Source: Megascapheus bottae
Taxonomy: Eukaryota > Chordata > Mammalia > Rodentia > Geomyidae
Assembly: GCA_024803745.1 (NCBI GenBank)
Contig: JANJXV010000024.1
Span: 13,407,427-13,471,426, forward strand
DNA length: 64,000 bases
Reading direction: 5' to 3'
A program made the position numbers and the translations under genes. A model generated the notes under the pieces. That model worked only from the letters and a program-made list of their open reading frames with translations. It was not told the DNA's origin and did no database searches. This document shows positions 11,745 through 23,980 of this stretch, one piece after another (the stretch's first letter is position 1; the number at the start of each line of letters is the position of its first letter).

Positions 11745-12720
11745 TACTTTACTGCAAGTACAACAAAAACCTTGGATAAACCACAGAATAGGAGAAAATA
11801 CTCACAAATCATATTTCTGATAAGAGTCTAGTATCTACAATAGAATTTAAAACTCTTGCAAGAAGAATAGCCCAAGTTGAGAATGGGCAAATGATCTAAA
11901 GAGGTATATCTTTCCACAGAGTTAAACAAATGCCAAAAAGCACATAAAAAGGAGCTGGACATCAGGAACACACTGATTAAAACCATAATGAGATACTCCT
12001 TCACTCATTCACACCCACAACATTGATGAGAATCAAAATGACAGACAATAGCCACCATTAGCAAAGATGTGAGAGAAGAGAACCTATGGCTACTCCCTCC
12101 CCCCCCCCCCCCGCCCCTGCCACTGCTGATGGGAATGTAGTGTGGCTATCTGGGAAAATTAAACATGGAATACCATTCGACCAGCAACCTAACTGCTCAG
12201 TATATACCCAACAGAACTGAAAACACATGTGCACATGGAAGACTTGTACACACTGATGCTCTCCGAAGTACTATGGCCAGAAAGAGTAAGCAATCCAAAT
12301 GTCTGTCAACCCATGAGTACATAAACAAAATATGGAAGATTTCTACAACAGAATATTATTTGGCAATAAAAAGGAATGAAGAACAGATGCAAGCTACAAT
12401 GTAGATGAACACTGGAAGCAGTACACTAAGTAAAAGAAGATAGATATAAAAGGCTATATATCATGTGATTCTAGTATATGATGGCCCACAATAGGTAAAT
12501 CCACAGATATAAAGTAGGTTACTAGTTTTTAGCATAATAAAGATGTCAATTCTTCCCTACGTGATAAATAACTCCTATCAAAATCATAGCGACATCTGTA
12601 AATCTAAGATTATTCTGATATTAGGAAAAGAAAAGGAAGAATAGCTAAAGCAATTTTGGAAAGAAAAAGAGTAGGAATAGTCAATTATAGGCAAAAAGTT
12701 ACGAAACTCTATCTCAATCT
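11745..12720 (+). mobile_element. Old LINE-1 ORF2/3' fragments
   Basis: The plus strand follows the C-terminal end of LINE-1 ORF2 and its 3' end, for example CCAAATGTCTGTCAACCCAT and TATTATTTGGCAATAAAAAG, with many stops. The last 190 bases go back to an upstream part of ORF2, so the copy is rearranged or two copies abut. A C-run at about 12101-12116 interrupts it. Confidence 0.75.
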
Positions 12721-12723
12721 CTA

Positions 12724-13065
12724 GCTAGGTGCGGTGATATATTCCCATTATCCCACCAATGTGGGAGACTGAATTAAAGAAGATCATGGCTCCAAGCCAA
12801 TCAGGGGGGCTGAAGAAGGGGTGAAATTTGCAAGAGCTCCTCTCAACATAAAAAAAGCCAGGCATGGTGATATGCACTGGTCATCCCAGATACAGCAAGA
12901 CGTATTAATAGGAGGATTTCAGTCCACGCCAGCCTGGACAGAAAGAAAGATCCTATCTCAAAAACCAGATTGTAAAGGGCTGGAGGAATGAGTCAGGTGT
13001 AGAGTGCCAGCATATCAAACATGAAGCCCTGAGTTAAACAACAACACAGTACCTCAAGGAAGGAA
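12724..13065 (+). mobile_element. Two degraded B1-like/ID SINE arms
   Basis: AGGTGCGGTGATATATTCCC at the start and GCCAGGCATGGTGATATGCA near 12857 are two 7SL-type left ends. The second is followed by an ID-like arm near 12978 and an A-rich tail. Confidence 0.65.
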
Positions 13066-13129
13066 AAAAAAGAAAAAAAGTTATGACAGAAAAACATAAT
13101 TGAGACATAGGATAGGCAATGAGTTTTTA

Positions 13130-14260
13130 AAGTTAATAACAGAACCATGATCCCTAAAAGGAAGTGCTGATAAAAATTAAAGACTTTTGATTCTCCAGAA
13201 GATCCTGTTAGATAAGATGACTTGTCTTTTTTAACTCAAGTATTCAAATTCAAGTGTTTATTCAAGTATTTCTCTGAACAAGAAATACTTGCATTCTATA
13301 TCTCACTAATTAGCTAATAGCAAATATGCATAAGAAACTCAAACTTGAACAGTAAAAAGGCAAACAATTCAATTACAATATGCAAATACTTGAACAGTCA
13401 TTTCTCCAATGAAGACAGAACAGAAAGCAAATAATCACATGTGAAGATCATGAAAGAAGTTTAAAACTTCAAAGATCTATCACTACCCCTGTATCTGAAT
13501 GGCTAAAATAAAAAAACAATGATAACCCCAAATTTGCAAAGGATGCAAAGAAATGGTAGATGCCATCCATCACTGATGGCAATATAAAATAGTACAGCCA
13601 CTATGGAAAATAATTGGGCAATTTCTTTAAAAAACAAACAAACAACTATGTAACTAAATTACCATTTGATCCAGGCCTTGTGCTCCAGAGAAATGAAAGA
13701 TTCATGTGCACACAAAAATCTGTACATGAATGTTCGTATCACTCTGTGCACATAAAAATCTGTACATGAAGTTAAGCACGGTGGCTCACGTAATCCTAGT
13801 TACTCAGGAGATCTGAGGATTGTGGGTCAAAGCCAGCCCAGGCACTAAAGACTGATTAACCACTAGAAAATGAGAAGTGGGGCTGAGGCTCTAGGGGTAG
13901 GGCGGTAGCCTTGAACTGAAGAGCTCAGAGACAGTGACCAGGCGCAGAGTTCACGTCCCATGACTCACACACACACAAAATCTGTACATAAATGTTCATA
14001 TCACTTTTATTCACAATAGCCCAAAGTAGAAACAACACAATGCATTCAACAGGTAAATGGGTAACTGTTGAAGGACAGGGAATTTCCTAGTAACAGGAAC
14101 AAGAAACAAACTACTGATACACCCTGGTTCCACCTGCAGCATCAAAGCAAACCAATGTCAAAAGATGTACACTATATAATTCCTTACACATGCAATTTGT
14201 GAAATGACAGTGATAGAACTGGAGAACATAAAAGGTCCTGGGGGTTAGAGAAAGAAAAAG
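13130..14260 (+). mobile_element. Old LINE-1 ORF2 fragment, interrupted by a SINE
   Basis: Degraded ORF2 C-terminal sequence, with ATGGCAATATAAAATAGTAC and a following CCACTATGGAAAATA block. Interrupted at 13771-13976 by a younger SINE. Confidence 0.7.
13771..13976 (+). mobile_element. 7SL/B1-like + Geo-arm SINE
   Basis: Both arms are present. Target duplication AAAATCTGTACATGAA at 13755-13770, with a one-base-different copy at 13977-13992, inside an old LINE-1. Confidence 0.9.
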
Positions 14261-14407
14261 ACGACTAACAAACGATAGCCTAAGGAATCCTTATGGTTAC
14301 CAAAGTGTTCTTTGGTATCATGACATATGTATCAATGTCAATTTGTAAGCAGTTGCCACTGTGGAAAATCAAGCAAAGAGTACATAGAATTCCTTTCATT
14401 ATTTTTG

Positions 14408-14477
14408 TAATGCTAGGAATCAAACTCAGGCCTCACAAGTGCTGGGCAAGTACTCCACCATCAAGATATATCCCAAG
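14408..14477 (-). mobile_element. ID-like monomer
   Basis: The minus strand reads as an ID monomer with a B-box-like GAGTTTGATTCC. Confidence 0.65.
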
Positions 14478-15713
14478 CGTTTAAAGGGATTAAAATTTGT
14501 AATTTCAAGGAGGTGGAAAAGTTACAAAAGAAATTCCCTTTTATGGTACTCTTTAAAAATCATATCTAGGCTTCAGCTCTTTAAATCTAGCTGTTTCCTT
14601 TCCAGAATCACATATTTCAAAGGCTGCAATTAAAGGGGAGTTGGTACAGATAGAGTTGCTGATAGTTATGGCAGAATCAAGATGAGGGGAAAGACAAGAC
14701 AGTACAGACTAAGAGACAGTACACTGGCCTGGCACCTGCTCTCCAGGATTAATTCCTCACCCTGAAAGCAATCCTAGTTTTATCTCCTTTATTGAACTCA
14801 ACTAAATCACAAAATCTCCTGGCTACAATTTCCTCTTCCTCTAAAACACTGATAATATTTTCATCTGCCCATCAAACAGGATATTTGCAAGGATAAATAT
14901 CTGTATGGCAGGGAAAGGTTTGAAAGAAAGATATCAAGAAATACTATCTGCAAATGTGATACATTCAATTTGTCTATGTTATTTGAGGAAGTATGCATCA
15001 TGGAAAACAATGACTTTGAAGGAGATTAGAGAAAGGGAAAGAGAAAATAAAGATGATGCTTTAAACAAAGGCAACACTCTCCTTTACTGTCCTTTGTTAT
15101 CTTGAATCACTGATGGAAAGTTCAGTACTGCAGAGCAGACAGTCCCCCAATACACAGAAAAACCATTTTAGCCAGGTAGATTTTGCACAGCAGACTTTAA
15201 AAGGCTGAAAAAATAATACTAAACAAACAACCCAAACCTCACCAGACTGAAAATCCACTAGGATCTGAACAGTGTCCTTATTGCTACACTGAGAGATGTG
15301 AATAGCATGAAAATTGGCTTTCACTTGACTGAAGCACTAATTAAATTTTGTCTGGCACTGCAGTTACTCAGTCAAGTCAATCTGCCTCTACTTGAACTGA
15401 AGATCTTTAATTGCAAAAGCCACAATCCACACTCATTTTTCTTCCTCCCCTAATCCACAGCTTCTCAGATAGATAACCTACATTGCAAACACTGAACTAA
15501 CCAAACATGCACATGTGTAACCTATTACTGTCACTCTGAAGAAATATATTTGAAGTGTCCAAAATAACATGACCTGTTATTTATTTAGAATCAGCCCTGC
15601 ACTGAGGAGAATAATGGCTTCATTTTCTGGTATTTTATTTCTTTAATTTTTATTTCTATATTTTGGTTATTTAAGAGTAACCTAAAATTATTTTTTACTA
15701 CAATCTGAAGAAC
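14478..15713. other. Intron 2 unique sequence
   Basis: No gene, RNA or recent repeat recognised. Confidence 0.5.
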
Positions 15714-16282
15714 AACTTTTTTTTTCTTCTTTTTTGTCAGTTATGGGGTTGAACTTGAAGTCTAGCTGCTGTCCTTGAGCTCTTTTTGCTCAAGGCTAGT
15801 GGCTCTATCACTTTGAGCCACAGAGCCACTTCTGGTTTTCTGGTGGATAATTGGAGATTAGAATCCCACAGACTAGCCGGGAGGTGGCTCACACCTGTAA
15901 TCCTAGCTACTTAGGAGGCTGAGATCTGAGGATCAAGGTTCAAAGCCAACCTGGGCACAAAAGGACCTGAGACTCTTATCTCCAATAACCTCTAAAAAAT
16001 GGGAAGTGGGGCTTGGCTCAAGGGTAAGGTGGTAGCCTTGAGCTGAAGAGCTCAGGGACAACTCCCAGGCCCAGGGGTAGGGCGGTAGCCTTGAGCTGTA
16101 GAGATCAGGGACAGTGCCCAGGCTAAGTTCAAGCCCCATGACCCACAAAAAAAAAAAAAAAAAAAAAAAAGAATCGTACATACATACATACATTCTTGCC
16201 TGGGCTGGCTTTCAACTGTGATCCTCAGATCTCAGCCTTCAAAGTAGCTAGGTTATAGACACAGGCCACCAGCACCTGGCAT
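15714..16282 (-). mobile_element. 7SL/B1-like + Geo-arm SINE, split by a nested SINE
   Basis: Minus-strand element in two parts, 15714-15873 (right arm) and about 16190-16282 (left arm ending CTGGTGGCCTGTG on the minus strand). A plus-strand SINE of the same family sits between them. Confidence 0.85.
15874..16170 (+). mobile_element. Nested 7SL/B1-like SINE with duplicated right arm
   Basis: Complete left arm, then a right arm whose core (TAGCCTTGAGCTG through CAGGGACA and CCCAGGC) occurs twice, at about 16013-16070 and 16074-16122, then about 26 A. It is inserted in an opposite-strand SINE; the flanking copies share AGAATC. Confidence 0.88.
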
Positions 16283-16430
16283 GAAAAATGAAGATGAATT
16301 TGAGCCCTGAGAAGCTGGGCAAGGCAAGGCCACAAGAAAATTCTAGTTGTGATTTGTACCAGGATTAAGTCTACTCTTTATCAATAATTAGCTATTGGAC
16401 TATTTCTTAAATTTTCTAATCTTTACTCAC

Positions 16431-16494
16431 CAGTGTCCAGTCTTGATTTGACATGCTGATACTTTGGGTTCTGTGGTATCCTTTTGGTCAGATA
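16431..16494 (-). CDS. CEP41: CEP41 coding exon 2 (residues 12-33)
   Basis: The acceptor ends in TTTTGTAG just right of 16494 and the donor GTGAGTAA follows at 16430. The 64-base exon begins on a full codon, as the end of exon 1 requires. It encodes YLTKRIPQNPKYQHVKSRLD followed by T and the first base of a glycine codon. This basic, proline-containing stretch directly follows the N-terminal peptide in mammalian CEP41. The exon stands in an AT-rich, repeat-dense intronic setting and is too short to be seen as an open frame; only the splice signals and family match reveal it. It ends in phase 1, which pairs with exon 3. Confidence 0.95.
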
Positions 16495-17994
16495 CTACAA
16501 AATAAGAAAATTCAAAATTAAGCAGGTTAATATAAGGTAAGGGTGGCAGTTAGATGAGTGTCAGGTAAGTTTTTAAAAAATGCATGAATGCTAAAGGATC
16601 ACAGACTTAAAAGACAAACTCTAGGGAGCCAGCTGTCCCTTAGATCATGACTCTTTACAATGGTACTTCCTTAGAGGAAGACAGTTACCTCATTTCTGTC
16701 AAAATATTTCCACTTTTTGTCAAAATCTCAGAGCAACATGCAATATGGGAGGGATAGGCTCTTTAAAAAATTACCCCCCCCACTATGAATTTATAATTGA
16801 TCTCCCCCTAGTTTCTCCAGTCTATCACTGCAATCCAGCATAAGCCACCCACCACTGCCTAAAGAAATTTATTAAAACAAAAAAGATATTGTCCTATCCC
16901 TCTTTTTAATCTTGATCTTATTGAGCTTCTGGACCAACTCCTCAGGAAACATCCAGATTTTATCTACAGTTCTCCTAAAAACATGGCAGGAAGACCTAGA
17001 TGTTCCAAATGTTGAGCCTAGCAGGCTTTTGCACTGAGCTCTGCAGATGTCACTGCTGTGGCATCTGCTCTTGTGGCAGCTGAGAGTCATCTCTGGCTAA
17101 GGGTAAGTTCATGGTCAGCAAAACTGTCTCAGTAGTTAAGACTCGGAATACAAGCACAAGACATTAAATTCCTATAGTGAATGCAAAATTAATTAAAGGA
17201 GGAAAGGCTATAAATACAAAAGCGTCACCACATATAGATTTCTTGCTTTTTTTTCTGGCTTACAGAAATATAAAAATCATATGTTAAAGTACAGGTAGCT
17301 GTAGAATACAAGATTAAAAACTGGGTACTATCCTTCTAACTTCATCTTCCACAAATGTTCCCATGTTGAAGTGGCATAGAATATTCCCCTAATATGTCTA
17401 GTTTTGCCAGATGCTTGCCTAGAATCTTTCCTCAACTTGGACAAAATATCTCTTCTATACAACTATTCAAGATAAAATCAGCACATTTCCCCCCTTGGTG
17501 CCCTGTGCATTCCATGGTCTACATCTAGATCTTCCTTCCTTCCTGGTGGAGAATTTTCTTGAAGGGACAGTGACTTTCTCAGATTTGTATTCAATATGGA
17601 CCTACTATGTGCTAAGTACATTTATTGCTATTCAAGAATGGGAATTATACAACAACTATTTGTTTCCTTAGGACAGAGCTCCAAACAACCCAAAAGTATA
17701 GAACATTACATTGCAAATTATATCAGAAAAGTTAATGATAAAGTGCCCATTTGGTAGGAGTGCAAGGCAAAAATCACTTACATATCAACTAGAATTCTTC
17801 TACGTCTTACACCTACATAGCTATCAACTTTTAATTTTGCTAAGGATGGACAAGAAGAAAAAACACAAAGTCAAACCTCACAATTAACTTCTGCTATTTT
17901 TTTAAAAAAGAATTTTTTTTTGTCCAGGATGAAGTTTATTTTAATTTTTTTTTTTTACCTACTACATAAGAACATAAACCATCTGCTACATTTT
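16495..17994. other. CEP41 intron 1, 3' part, unique
   Basis: No exon, RNA gene or recent repeat recognised. Contains a C-run at 16773-16780. Confidence 0.5.
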
Positions 17995-18085
17995 GTCTTT
18001 GGAAGGGGCAGTAGTAGAGATCAAATCCAAGGCCTCACACATGCTAGGCAAATGCTAGGCAAATTGGGCTTCGGCCCTAATCCTG
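17995..18085 (-). mobile_element. Degraded ID-like monomer
   Basis: The complement contains the ID core around TGCCTAGCATGTGTGAGGCC and GGATTTGATCTC. ATGCTAGGCAA is repeated in tandem. Confidence 0.6.
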
Positions 18086-20950
18086 CCATCTGCTACCTTA
18101 ATGTCTAATTTAAGGTAAAAAAAAAAATCCTGTGTAAAAAGGTCAGTTCTTTATGACATTATTAAAACCCTGAATTTTAATTCATTGCCTGAAATTTTTC
18201 ACCTCACACCAGGAAGATAAAACTTTTCTTATGACCACTTAGCATTGGTCCTTGGAAAAAGATGGAAACAGCACTTCCCATTCTGCTGTCTATAAAAGAA
18301 AGTGACAACATTATTTTTAATCCTTCTCCAGAAGATAGAGATGATTCTGAAGAGAAGAAAAATATACAAAAACTAAAAGGCAGACTGTAGGGTAAGACAA
18401 TATCAGAGCAAAATGAAACAAACAGTAAACTGAGTCATGGAAAAGTGACACTAGATTTCAGTTATCTGAAACCAATGGATTTTTTTTGCACATTCTTTAT
18501 TTTTAACATTTCTATACCCTATTTCCTGTTTTCAAGCTTTTGTTTTGGTTTTCCCACCAGTTTCCTAGCAAAGCCTCTTTTGAAAAATTCCAGGCTACTC
18601 TCTGCTGAACCAAGGGGATTTGTCCTTACCTAAGCCAAAATAGCTAAGAACTGAGAGTGTCCCTGGGGACCAGGTGTGGTGGCGGCAGAATGATGAGGGG
18701 AGAGGGTGTGGACAGCTGCCTGAGCCCTCCCGCCCCCGCCTTTCCCTTACATGGGCTAATGAGAAATCCATATGGTACAGGAGAAAAATGTAGTGTTTCT
18801 CTGGCGGGTTCCCATTTCAGTTCAAGCTCTTATTCCAGACTTTCTGAGACCAACCACAATGGAAAACTGTTCATATTCCACTGCCAGCAGAGCACTATAG
18901 GTTTTATGAAAGGAATACACTTCCTGCTTAAATTCTTGCTGTTGAGGTGATTGCTTCTTGACCCAATGACCCACTAGCTTACTTTCAATGACAGAAACAG
19001 CCTAGAATCATAGAAAGTGAAGGAACTGGGAAAAGGAGCTGTTTCAAGGAAGATTATTTCTTTGTTCAAAAAGATGTATTGAACACCAACCATCCCTCAG
19101 TTGATGTTTATTACTGAGGACCTACTAGGAGTTGATTCCTGTGAGAAAGAGTTTTAAAATTGTGCCCTGCCATCCGTTTTCACTTACTACTGGATATGTA
19201 GATGGCGGACTACATGATAAACAAGGACAGGGAAATATGGATGTGAAAGGAAGGGAAGATTGGTACCAAATGCACACTGAGTAGCAAAAACTGCTTGCTA
19301 AAGGTGTCTGATGAGCTCAATTCTGAAGGCCATGGAGATTAGCTGAAAGACAAGTGCAATGATTGGGTGATACAGAGTCTGGCCAAGAGAAAAATACTGA
19401 AAATGCCTGGAGCCTAGCAAAAATGTAGACAACTTCAAACAATCAAGCAGTAACTGGTATACAGATAGCACTGGTGTAGGGCAGGGTGGGCACAAATGAT
19501 GCTGGAGAGGCAGACAGTGGCAGATCACAAAGGGCTCTGTGTCCATGCTAAGACCACTTCTATTTTGTCCTATTGAGCAGTGGATCTCAAGCAGGATGCA
19601 ATTTTGCCAACTTTAAGATATTTGTCAAAGTCTGTAGATATTTGGGGTTGTCACAACAGTGGGGTAGAGGCATCTTGTGGGTAGAGACAAGGGATGCAGG
19701 ACAGACCCCTACAACAAGGAAACAGCCCAAACGTGAATAAGGCGGAAGTTGAAAAATCCTGGAGGAGATGATAAAGCCATTAAAGGTTTAGGCATGAGTG
19801 ATGACATTATATTTATGTTTTAGGAAGATTATGCTGGCAGCAATATGAAGAGGCTCTAAAGTACTAAATGGCTACTAAATGGCAGAAGAGGAGGAAAAGA
19901 CAGTTTGAAGAAATCAACATAAAGTGTGAAATCAACATAGTTAACCACAGATGACTGTCAAGGTGATACCACGTCCCCCCCCCCCCAAAAAAAAAGAGAG
20001 AAAGCATATAAGGATAAAAGTGATGTGTACAGTTTGGGTTGAGTGGTGTACCTAAAATGCAAGTGTTCAATTGGTTATGAGAGAGAGAAAGAGAGAGAAA
20101 GAGTTGGGCTGGGCTGGGCTGGGGGAGGAAAGAGACAAAGCTATGGGAATGACCACAATACTCTAGGACACAATGTAAGACACCATAGGTCAGATGAAGA
20201 AGAGACACCTTGGTGGAGACTCAGAAGAAAGTGAGTCAGAAAAATCTGAGAAAAGCTGCAGGAAGAAGGCTGCAGTCAACAGGGAACAATGCTGTCAAGT
20301 CTGAGAACAAGAGGTCAAGCATGGACCAGCAAACAAGAATACAAGTCAAGTAAGAGAACAGGAAAGTGAATTTGGATTTAGCAAAGCAGGGCATTGTTGA
20401 TGGCTCAGATGGAAGCAGTGAGAGGAAATGGACAAGGACAGAAGCAAAAACAGCAGGCTGTGTACATGAGAAGGGAGGAAGGAAGGAAAGAACAGGACAG
20501 TAAAAAGGCTGACCCTCATTGTGCTTTTCCTTCCAGGCAGTTGCTGAGGGATGATCTTTATTGTCTGTTTTGTTTAGGGGGTAGGGGTAGGGAGGATGAT
20601 AGGAGAAAAGAGGAAAGGAAAAAAGAGAGGAGGGGGGAAGGGAGGAAGGGGAGGGAAACGGAGGGGAAAAGAGAGATTAGATTGGAGGGGGGGAATGGAA
20701 ACTTTCATTCTGCTAAGGGCCATATAAAATTATCAATACAGGCAGATGGACTGTAGGAGGATATTGAGATGCTGACTAGAAGCATATGTTCCTGGCCCAT
20801 CATGTACCAAATGATTTTATAGGCTTTATATGGCCCATGGGCCAGACATTTCTCCAGAGCCAGAAGTAGAAGGGGTGGGGGATTTAGATAAATACTTAAA
20901 AATCAAGACAGGTAGTCATAATAAAAAGACCCAAGCAAACTTACAGCTCA
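18086..20950. other. Intron 1 sequence, unique with purine-rich tract
   Basis: No gene was recognised. It contains a GGGCT pentamer repeat at 20106-20122 and a long purine-rich tract at about 20590-20700. The open frames here have no supporting features. Confidence 0.5.
20590..20700 (+). repeat. Purine-rich (GA/GGA) tract
   Basis: About 110 bases almost entirely of A and G on the plus strand, able in principle to form a triplex. Confidence 0.8.
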
Positions 20951-21127
20951 AGCTCATGCTTGAACTCAGGGTCTGGGCACTATCCTTGGGCTTTCTCAAA
21001 GCTAGTGCTCTACCACTTGAGCCACAGCACTGCTTCCAGCTTTTTCTGTGTATATAGAAGCAAAGAACTGAACCCCGACCTTCATGTATGCTAGGCAAGC
21101 ACTCTACCACTAGGCCACATTCCCACC
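20951..21127 (-). mobile_element. IDL-Geo-type SINE, diverged
   Basis: Minus-strand dimer with right arm, then left arm ending in GGGAATGTGGCCTAGTGG. It lacks a clear A-tail, so it is an older copy. Confidence 0.8.
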
Positions 21128-21324
21128 CCTAAAAAATGCATTTTTGTTGTTTAGGCCTCCCAATCTGTGGAATTTTGTTATGGTAGTCTAAGCTACCTAA
21201 TATATCATCTCCAGCACGAAAAAAAGAAGAACAAACATTTAGTGGAAGCTGATAAACATTTTCAATAACTTTCATTAATTGCTTAATTCTTGGCACCAGT
21301 AAGAAAAAAAAAAACAACCTGTAT

Positions 21325-21425
21325 TATAATAGTAGCATTATTCATAATGGCCTCAATGTAGAAACGACCCAAATGTTCAATAGAAGAATGGATAAACAAA
21401 AGAGACACATTCATTTGTCCGTAAG
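21325..21425 (+). mobile_element. LINE-1 ORF2 end fragment
   Basis: TAGCATTATTCATAATGGCC then CCCAAATGTTCAATAGAAGA is the LINE-1 ORF2 C-terminal signature; stops interrupt it. Confidence 0.7.
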
Positions 21426-21446
21426 AGGGAAAAGGTACTGATGCAC

Positions 21447-21715
21447 GATAAAACAGAGAAGCAGCGGCCCATGCCTGTAATCACAGGTACTCAGGAAGCT
21501 GAGATCTGAGAATGGCAGTTTGAAGCCAACCTGGGCAGACAAATCTAAGAAAGTCTTATCCCCCAAATAACCAGCAAAATGCCCAAAGTGGAGACAGGCA
21601 CAGTACCAGTCATGAGCAGAAAAGCAGAGTGAGGGGTTGAAAGCACTTTCCTGGCAAGGGCAAGGCCCTAAGTTCAATCCTCAGCTCTGGAAAAAGAAAG
21701 AAAAGAAAAGCAGAA
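21447..21715 (+). mobile_element. 7SL/B1-like + ID-like arm SINE
   Basis: Left arm with CATGCCTGTAATCACAGGTA; the right arm ends in GTTCAATCCTCAGCTCTGGA, which is ID-like rather than Geo-like. A-rich tail. Confidence 0.75.
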
Positions 21716-21815
21716 AGAAAAACAGAGGCCTGGAATTTAAGCTCCAGCATCAGCAACAACTATAAAACTCAAACAAACAAAAACTTACACAAGCCTTTAA
21801 CAATTCACAAAATAC

Positions 21816-21835
21816 CACACATGCACGCACACGCG

Positions 21836-21873
<38 letters not shown>

Positions 21874-21876
21874 ACA
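21816..21876. repeat. (CA)n/(CG)n alternating purine-pyrimidine tract
   Basis: CACGCACACGCGCACACGCG followed by more GC and CA units: about 50 bases of nearly strict purine-pyrimidine alternation. Confidence 0.93.
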
Positions 21877-21919
21877 TTTGCATTACTCTTTCCTTATGAA
21901 ATGTACCCCCCCCCCCAAA

Positions 21920-22850
21920 ATCAAATCTATAAAGTCAGATTTATAGCTGCCAAGACTAGAGGTTATAGGGTTGCTTTCTGGGGTAATGACAATATACTAA
22001 AGTTGTATTAATAACTTTAAACTCTATGACCATTCTGAAACCATTTAAATGTACACTTAAATGGGTGAATTTATGGTACATGAATTATGTCTCAATAAAG
22101 CTGTTACCAAGAAAATTCCAAAAAAAAAAAAACCAAAAAACCTTTTCCTCTATAAAGATTGCATTAATAGGATGGAAAGATAAGCTACAGCCTAGAAGGA
22201 ATTTTTGCAAACTATAGATCCAATAAAGAGCTAGTATCTCAAATACACAAAGAGCTTTCAAAACTCCTTGAAATAAGTATGGTCATTGCATCAGTGTTCA
22301 AATAGCCAAAAACAAGCTAGAGCCAGATGCTCTTAGCTCACGCATGTAATACTAGCGACTTAGGAGGTTGAGATCTGAAGATCACAATTCAAAGCCAGCC
22401 TGGGCTTTAACTCCCAAAAAGTTGGATGTGAAGCAGTGGATCATGTAGTAGAGCACTAACCTTGTGCAAAAAAGCTCAAGGACAGCATCTAGGCCCTGAG
22501 TCCAAGCCCCAAGATTTGCATACACATTTGCAAAAAAAAAAAAAAAGCTAGATAACAATCATGAAAGGATGAATGGATAAATTATGAAGTATCCATACGC
22601 TGAATTAATACATAACAGTTTAAAAGTTTCACCTAGACATATCTACCAATCTGGATGGATCGCAAGCATGATAAAGCTAGTGGTAATGACATATATAGCA
22701 TAATGGCATTTTTCTAAAATGTTTCAGCATACAAGATCATTATGTAAGAAAATAAAGCACTTAATTAGAAATATACATATTTAACATGGAGATGATAACT
22801 ATGGTGCAGAGACAAGATTGAGACTAAAATCCATAAAAACCAAAAAAACT
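21920..22850 (+). mobile_element. Old LINE-1 pieces, interrupted by a SINE
   Basis: 21920-22115 resembles an old LINE-1 3' end (TTATGTCTCAATAAAGCTGT). 22140-22315 resembles ORF2 (ATCTCAAATACACAAAGAGC). 22546-22850 continues an old LINE-1 3' end. A SINE interrupts at 22316-22545. Confidence 0.6.
22316..22556 (+). mobile_element. 7SL/B1-like + Geo-arm SINE
   Basis: Left arm CTTAGCTCACGCATGTAATA; right arm GGACAGCATCTAGGCCCTGA, with an A-tail at about 22531-22545. Confidence 0.8.
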
Positions 22851-22855
22851 GCAAA

Positions 22856-23062
22856 AGAACCTGAGACTTATCTCCAATTAACCTCTAGGAAATGGGAAGT
22901 GGGGCTTGGTTCAAGGGTAGAGCAGTAGCCTTGAGCTGAAGAGCTCAGGGACAACACCCAGGCCCAGGAGTAGGATGACAGCCTTGAGCAGACCTCAGGG
23001 ACAGTGCCCAGGCCAAGTTCAAGCCCATGATCCACCAAAAAAAAAAAAGAAAAGAAAAGAAA
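22856..23062 (+). mobile_element. SINE right part with duplicated Geo arm
   Basis: Begins at the GAGACTTATCTCCAATTAAC linker with no left arm. The right-arm core occurs twice, at about 22914-22970 and 22972-23014, just as in the SINE at 15874. A-rich tail. Confidence 0.85.
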
Positions 23063-23163
23063 AAAACCAAAACCATCTTGAATTGCAAATTATGAGTAAC
23101 TTAATCATATCAATTCATTTGTATAACCGAAGTCTAATAGTTAGAAAATAAAAAATAATAAAT

Positions 23164-23412
23164 GAGCCAGTCACCGGTGGCTCACACCTATAATCCTAGC
23201 TACTCAGATGGGGAATCTGAGGATCACGGTTCGCGAAGCCAGCTCAGGCAAGAATATCTGTGAGACTCATATCTCCAATTAATTATCGACAAGCCAGAAG
23301 TAAAACTCAAGTGGCTCAAGTGGTAGAGTGCCAGCCTTGAGTTAAAAAGCTCAAGGACAGCAACTAGGCCCTGAGTTTAAGCACCAGGACAGGCACACAG
23401 ACACAAAAAAGA
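23164..23412 (+). mobile_element. 7SL/B1-like + Geo-arm SINE
   Basis: Complete left arm (GGTGGCTCACACCTATAATC), linker, right arm with GTGGCTCAAGTGGTAGAGTG, and an A-rich tail. Confidence 0.88.
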
Positions 23413-23789
23413 ACATAACTGTAATATAATCATACCAAGAACTAAGGTAATAGTCAGAAGGAAAAATAATAGTTGAGCTTTATTTCTCTAATATGGGAAA
23501 ATCTCTTAAGACATATTGTTAAATGTAAAAAAGCAAGTCAAAACACTACATATATATGTGTATTATATATATATATATAATACTGTGACATTTAACATTT
23601 ATGTAAGCCAAAATTGTAGTAATTCTTTCTTTCTCTTTCTACCCCTGTGTAGACACATGTACATATTTCTCCATAGTATATAGTTTTTTTAAGGTAACTG
23701 GAAAAATTACAAATAGTATTAAGAAAAAATTTCCAAGCTATTTATAAAAGTCATATACTGGGTGATTAAATTTATATAATTTTCAGAGG

Positions 23790-23980
23790 GGGGCAGTTCT
23801 GGAGTTTGAACTCAGGGCCTGAGCACTGTCCTTGGGCTTTCTCAAGGCTAGAGCTCTCCCACATGAGTCACAGCATCATTTCCAGCTTTTTCTATGTATG
23901 TGGTACCAAGGAATCAAATCTAGGTCTTCATGCATACTAGGCAATCAGTGTACCACTAAACCACACTTGCTCCCAGCTCC
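23790..23980 (-). mobile_element. IDL-Geo-type SINE
   Basis: Minus-strand dimer. The right arm begins after a G-rich rather than poly-T junction, so the tail is lost. Confidence 0.85.
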
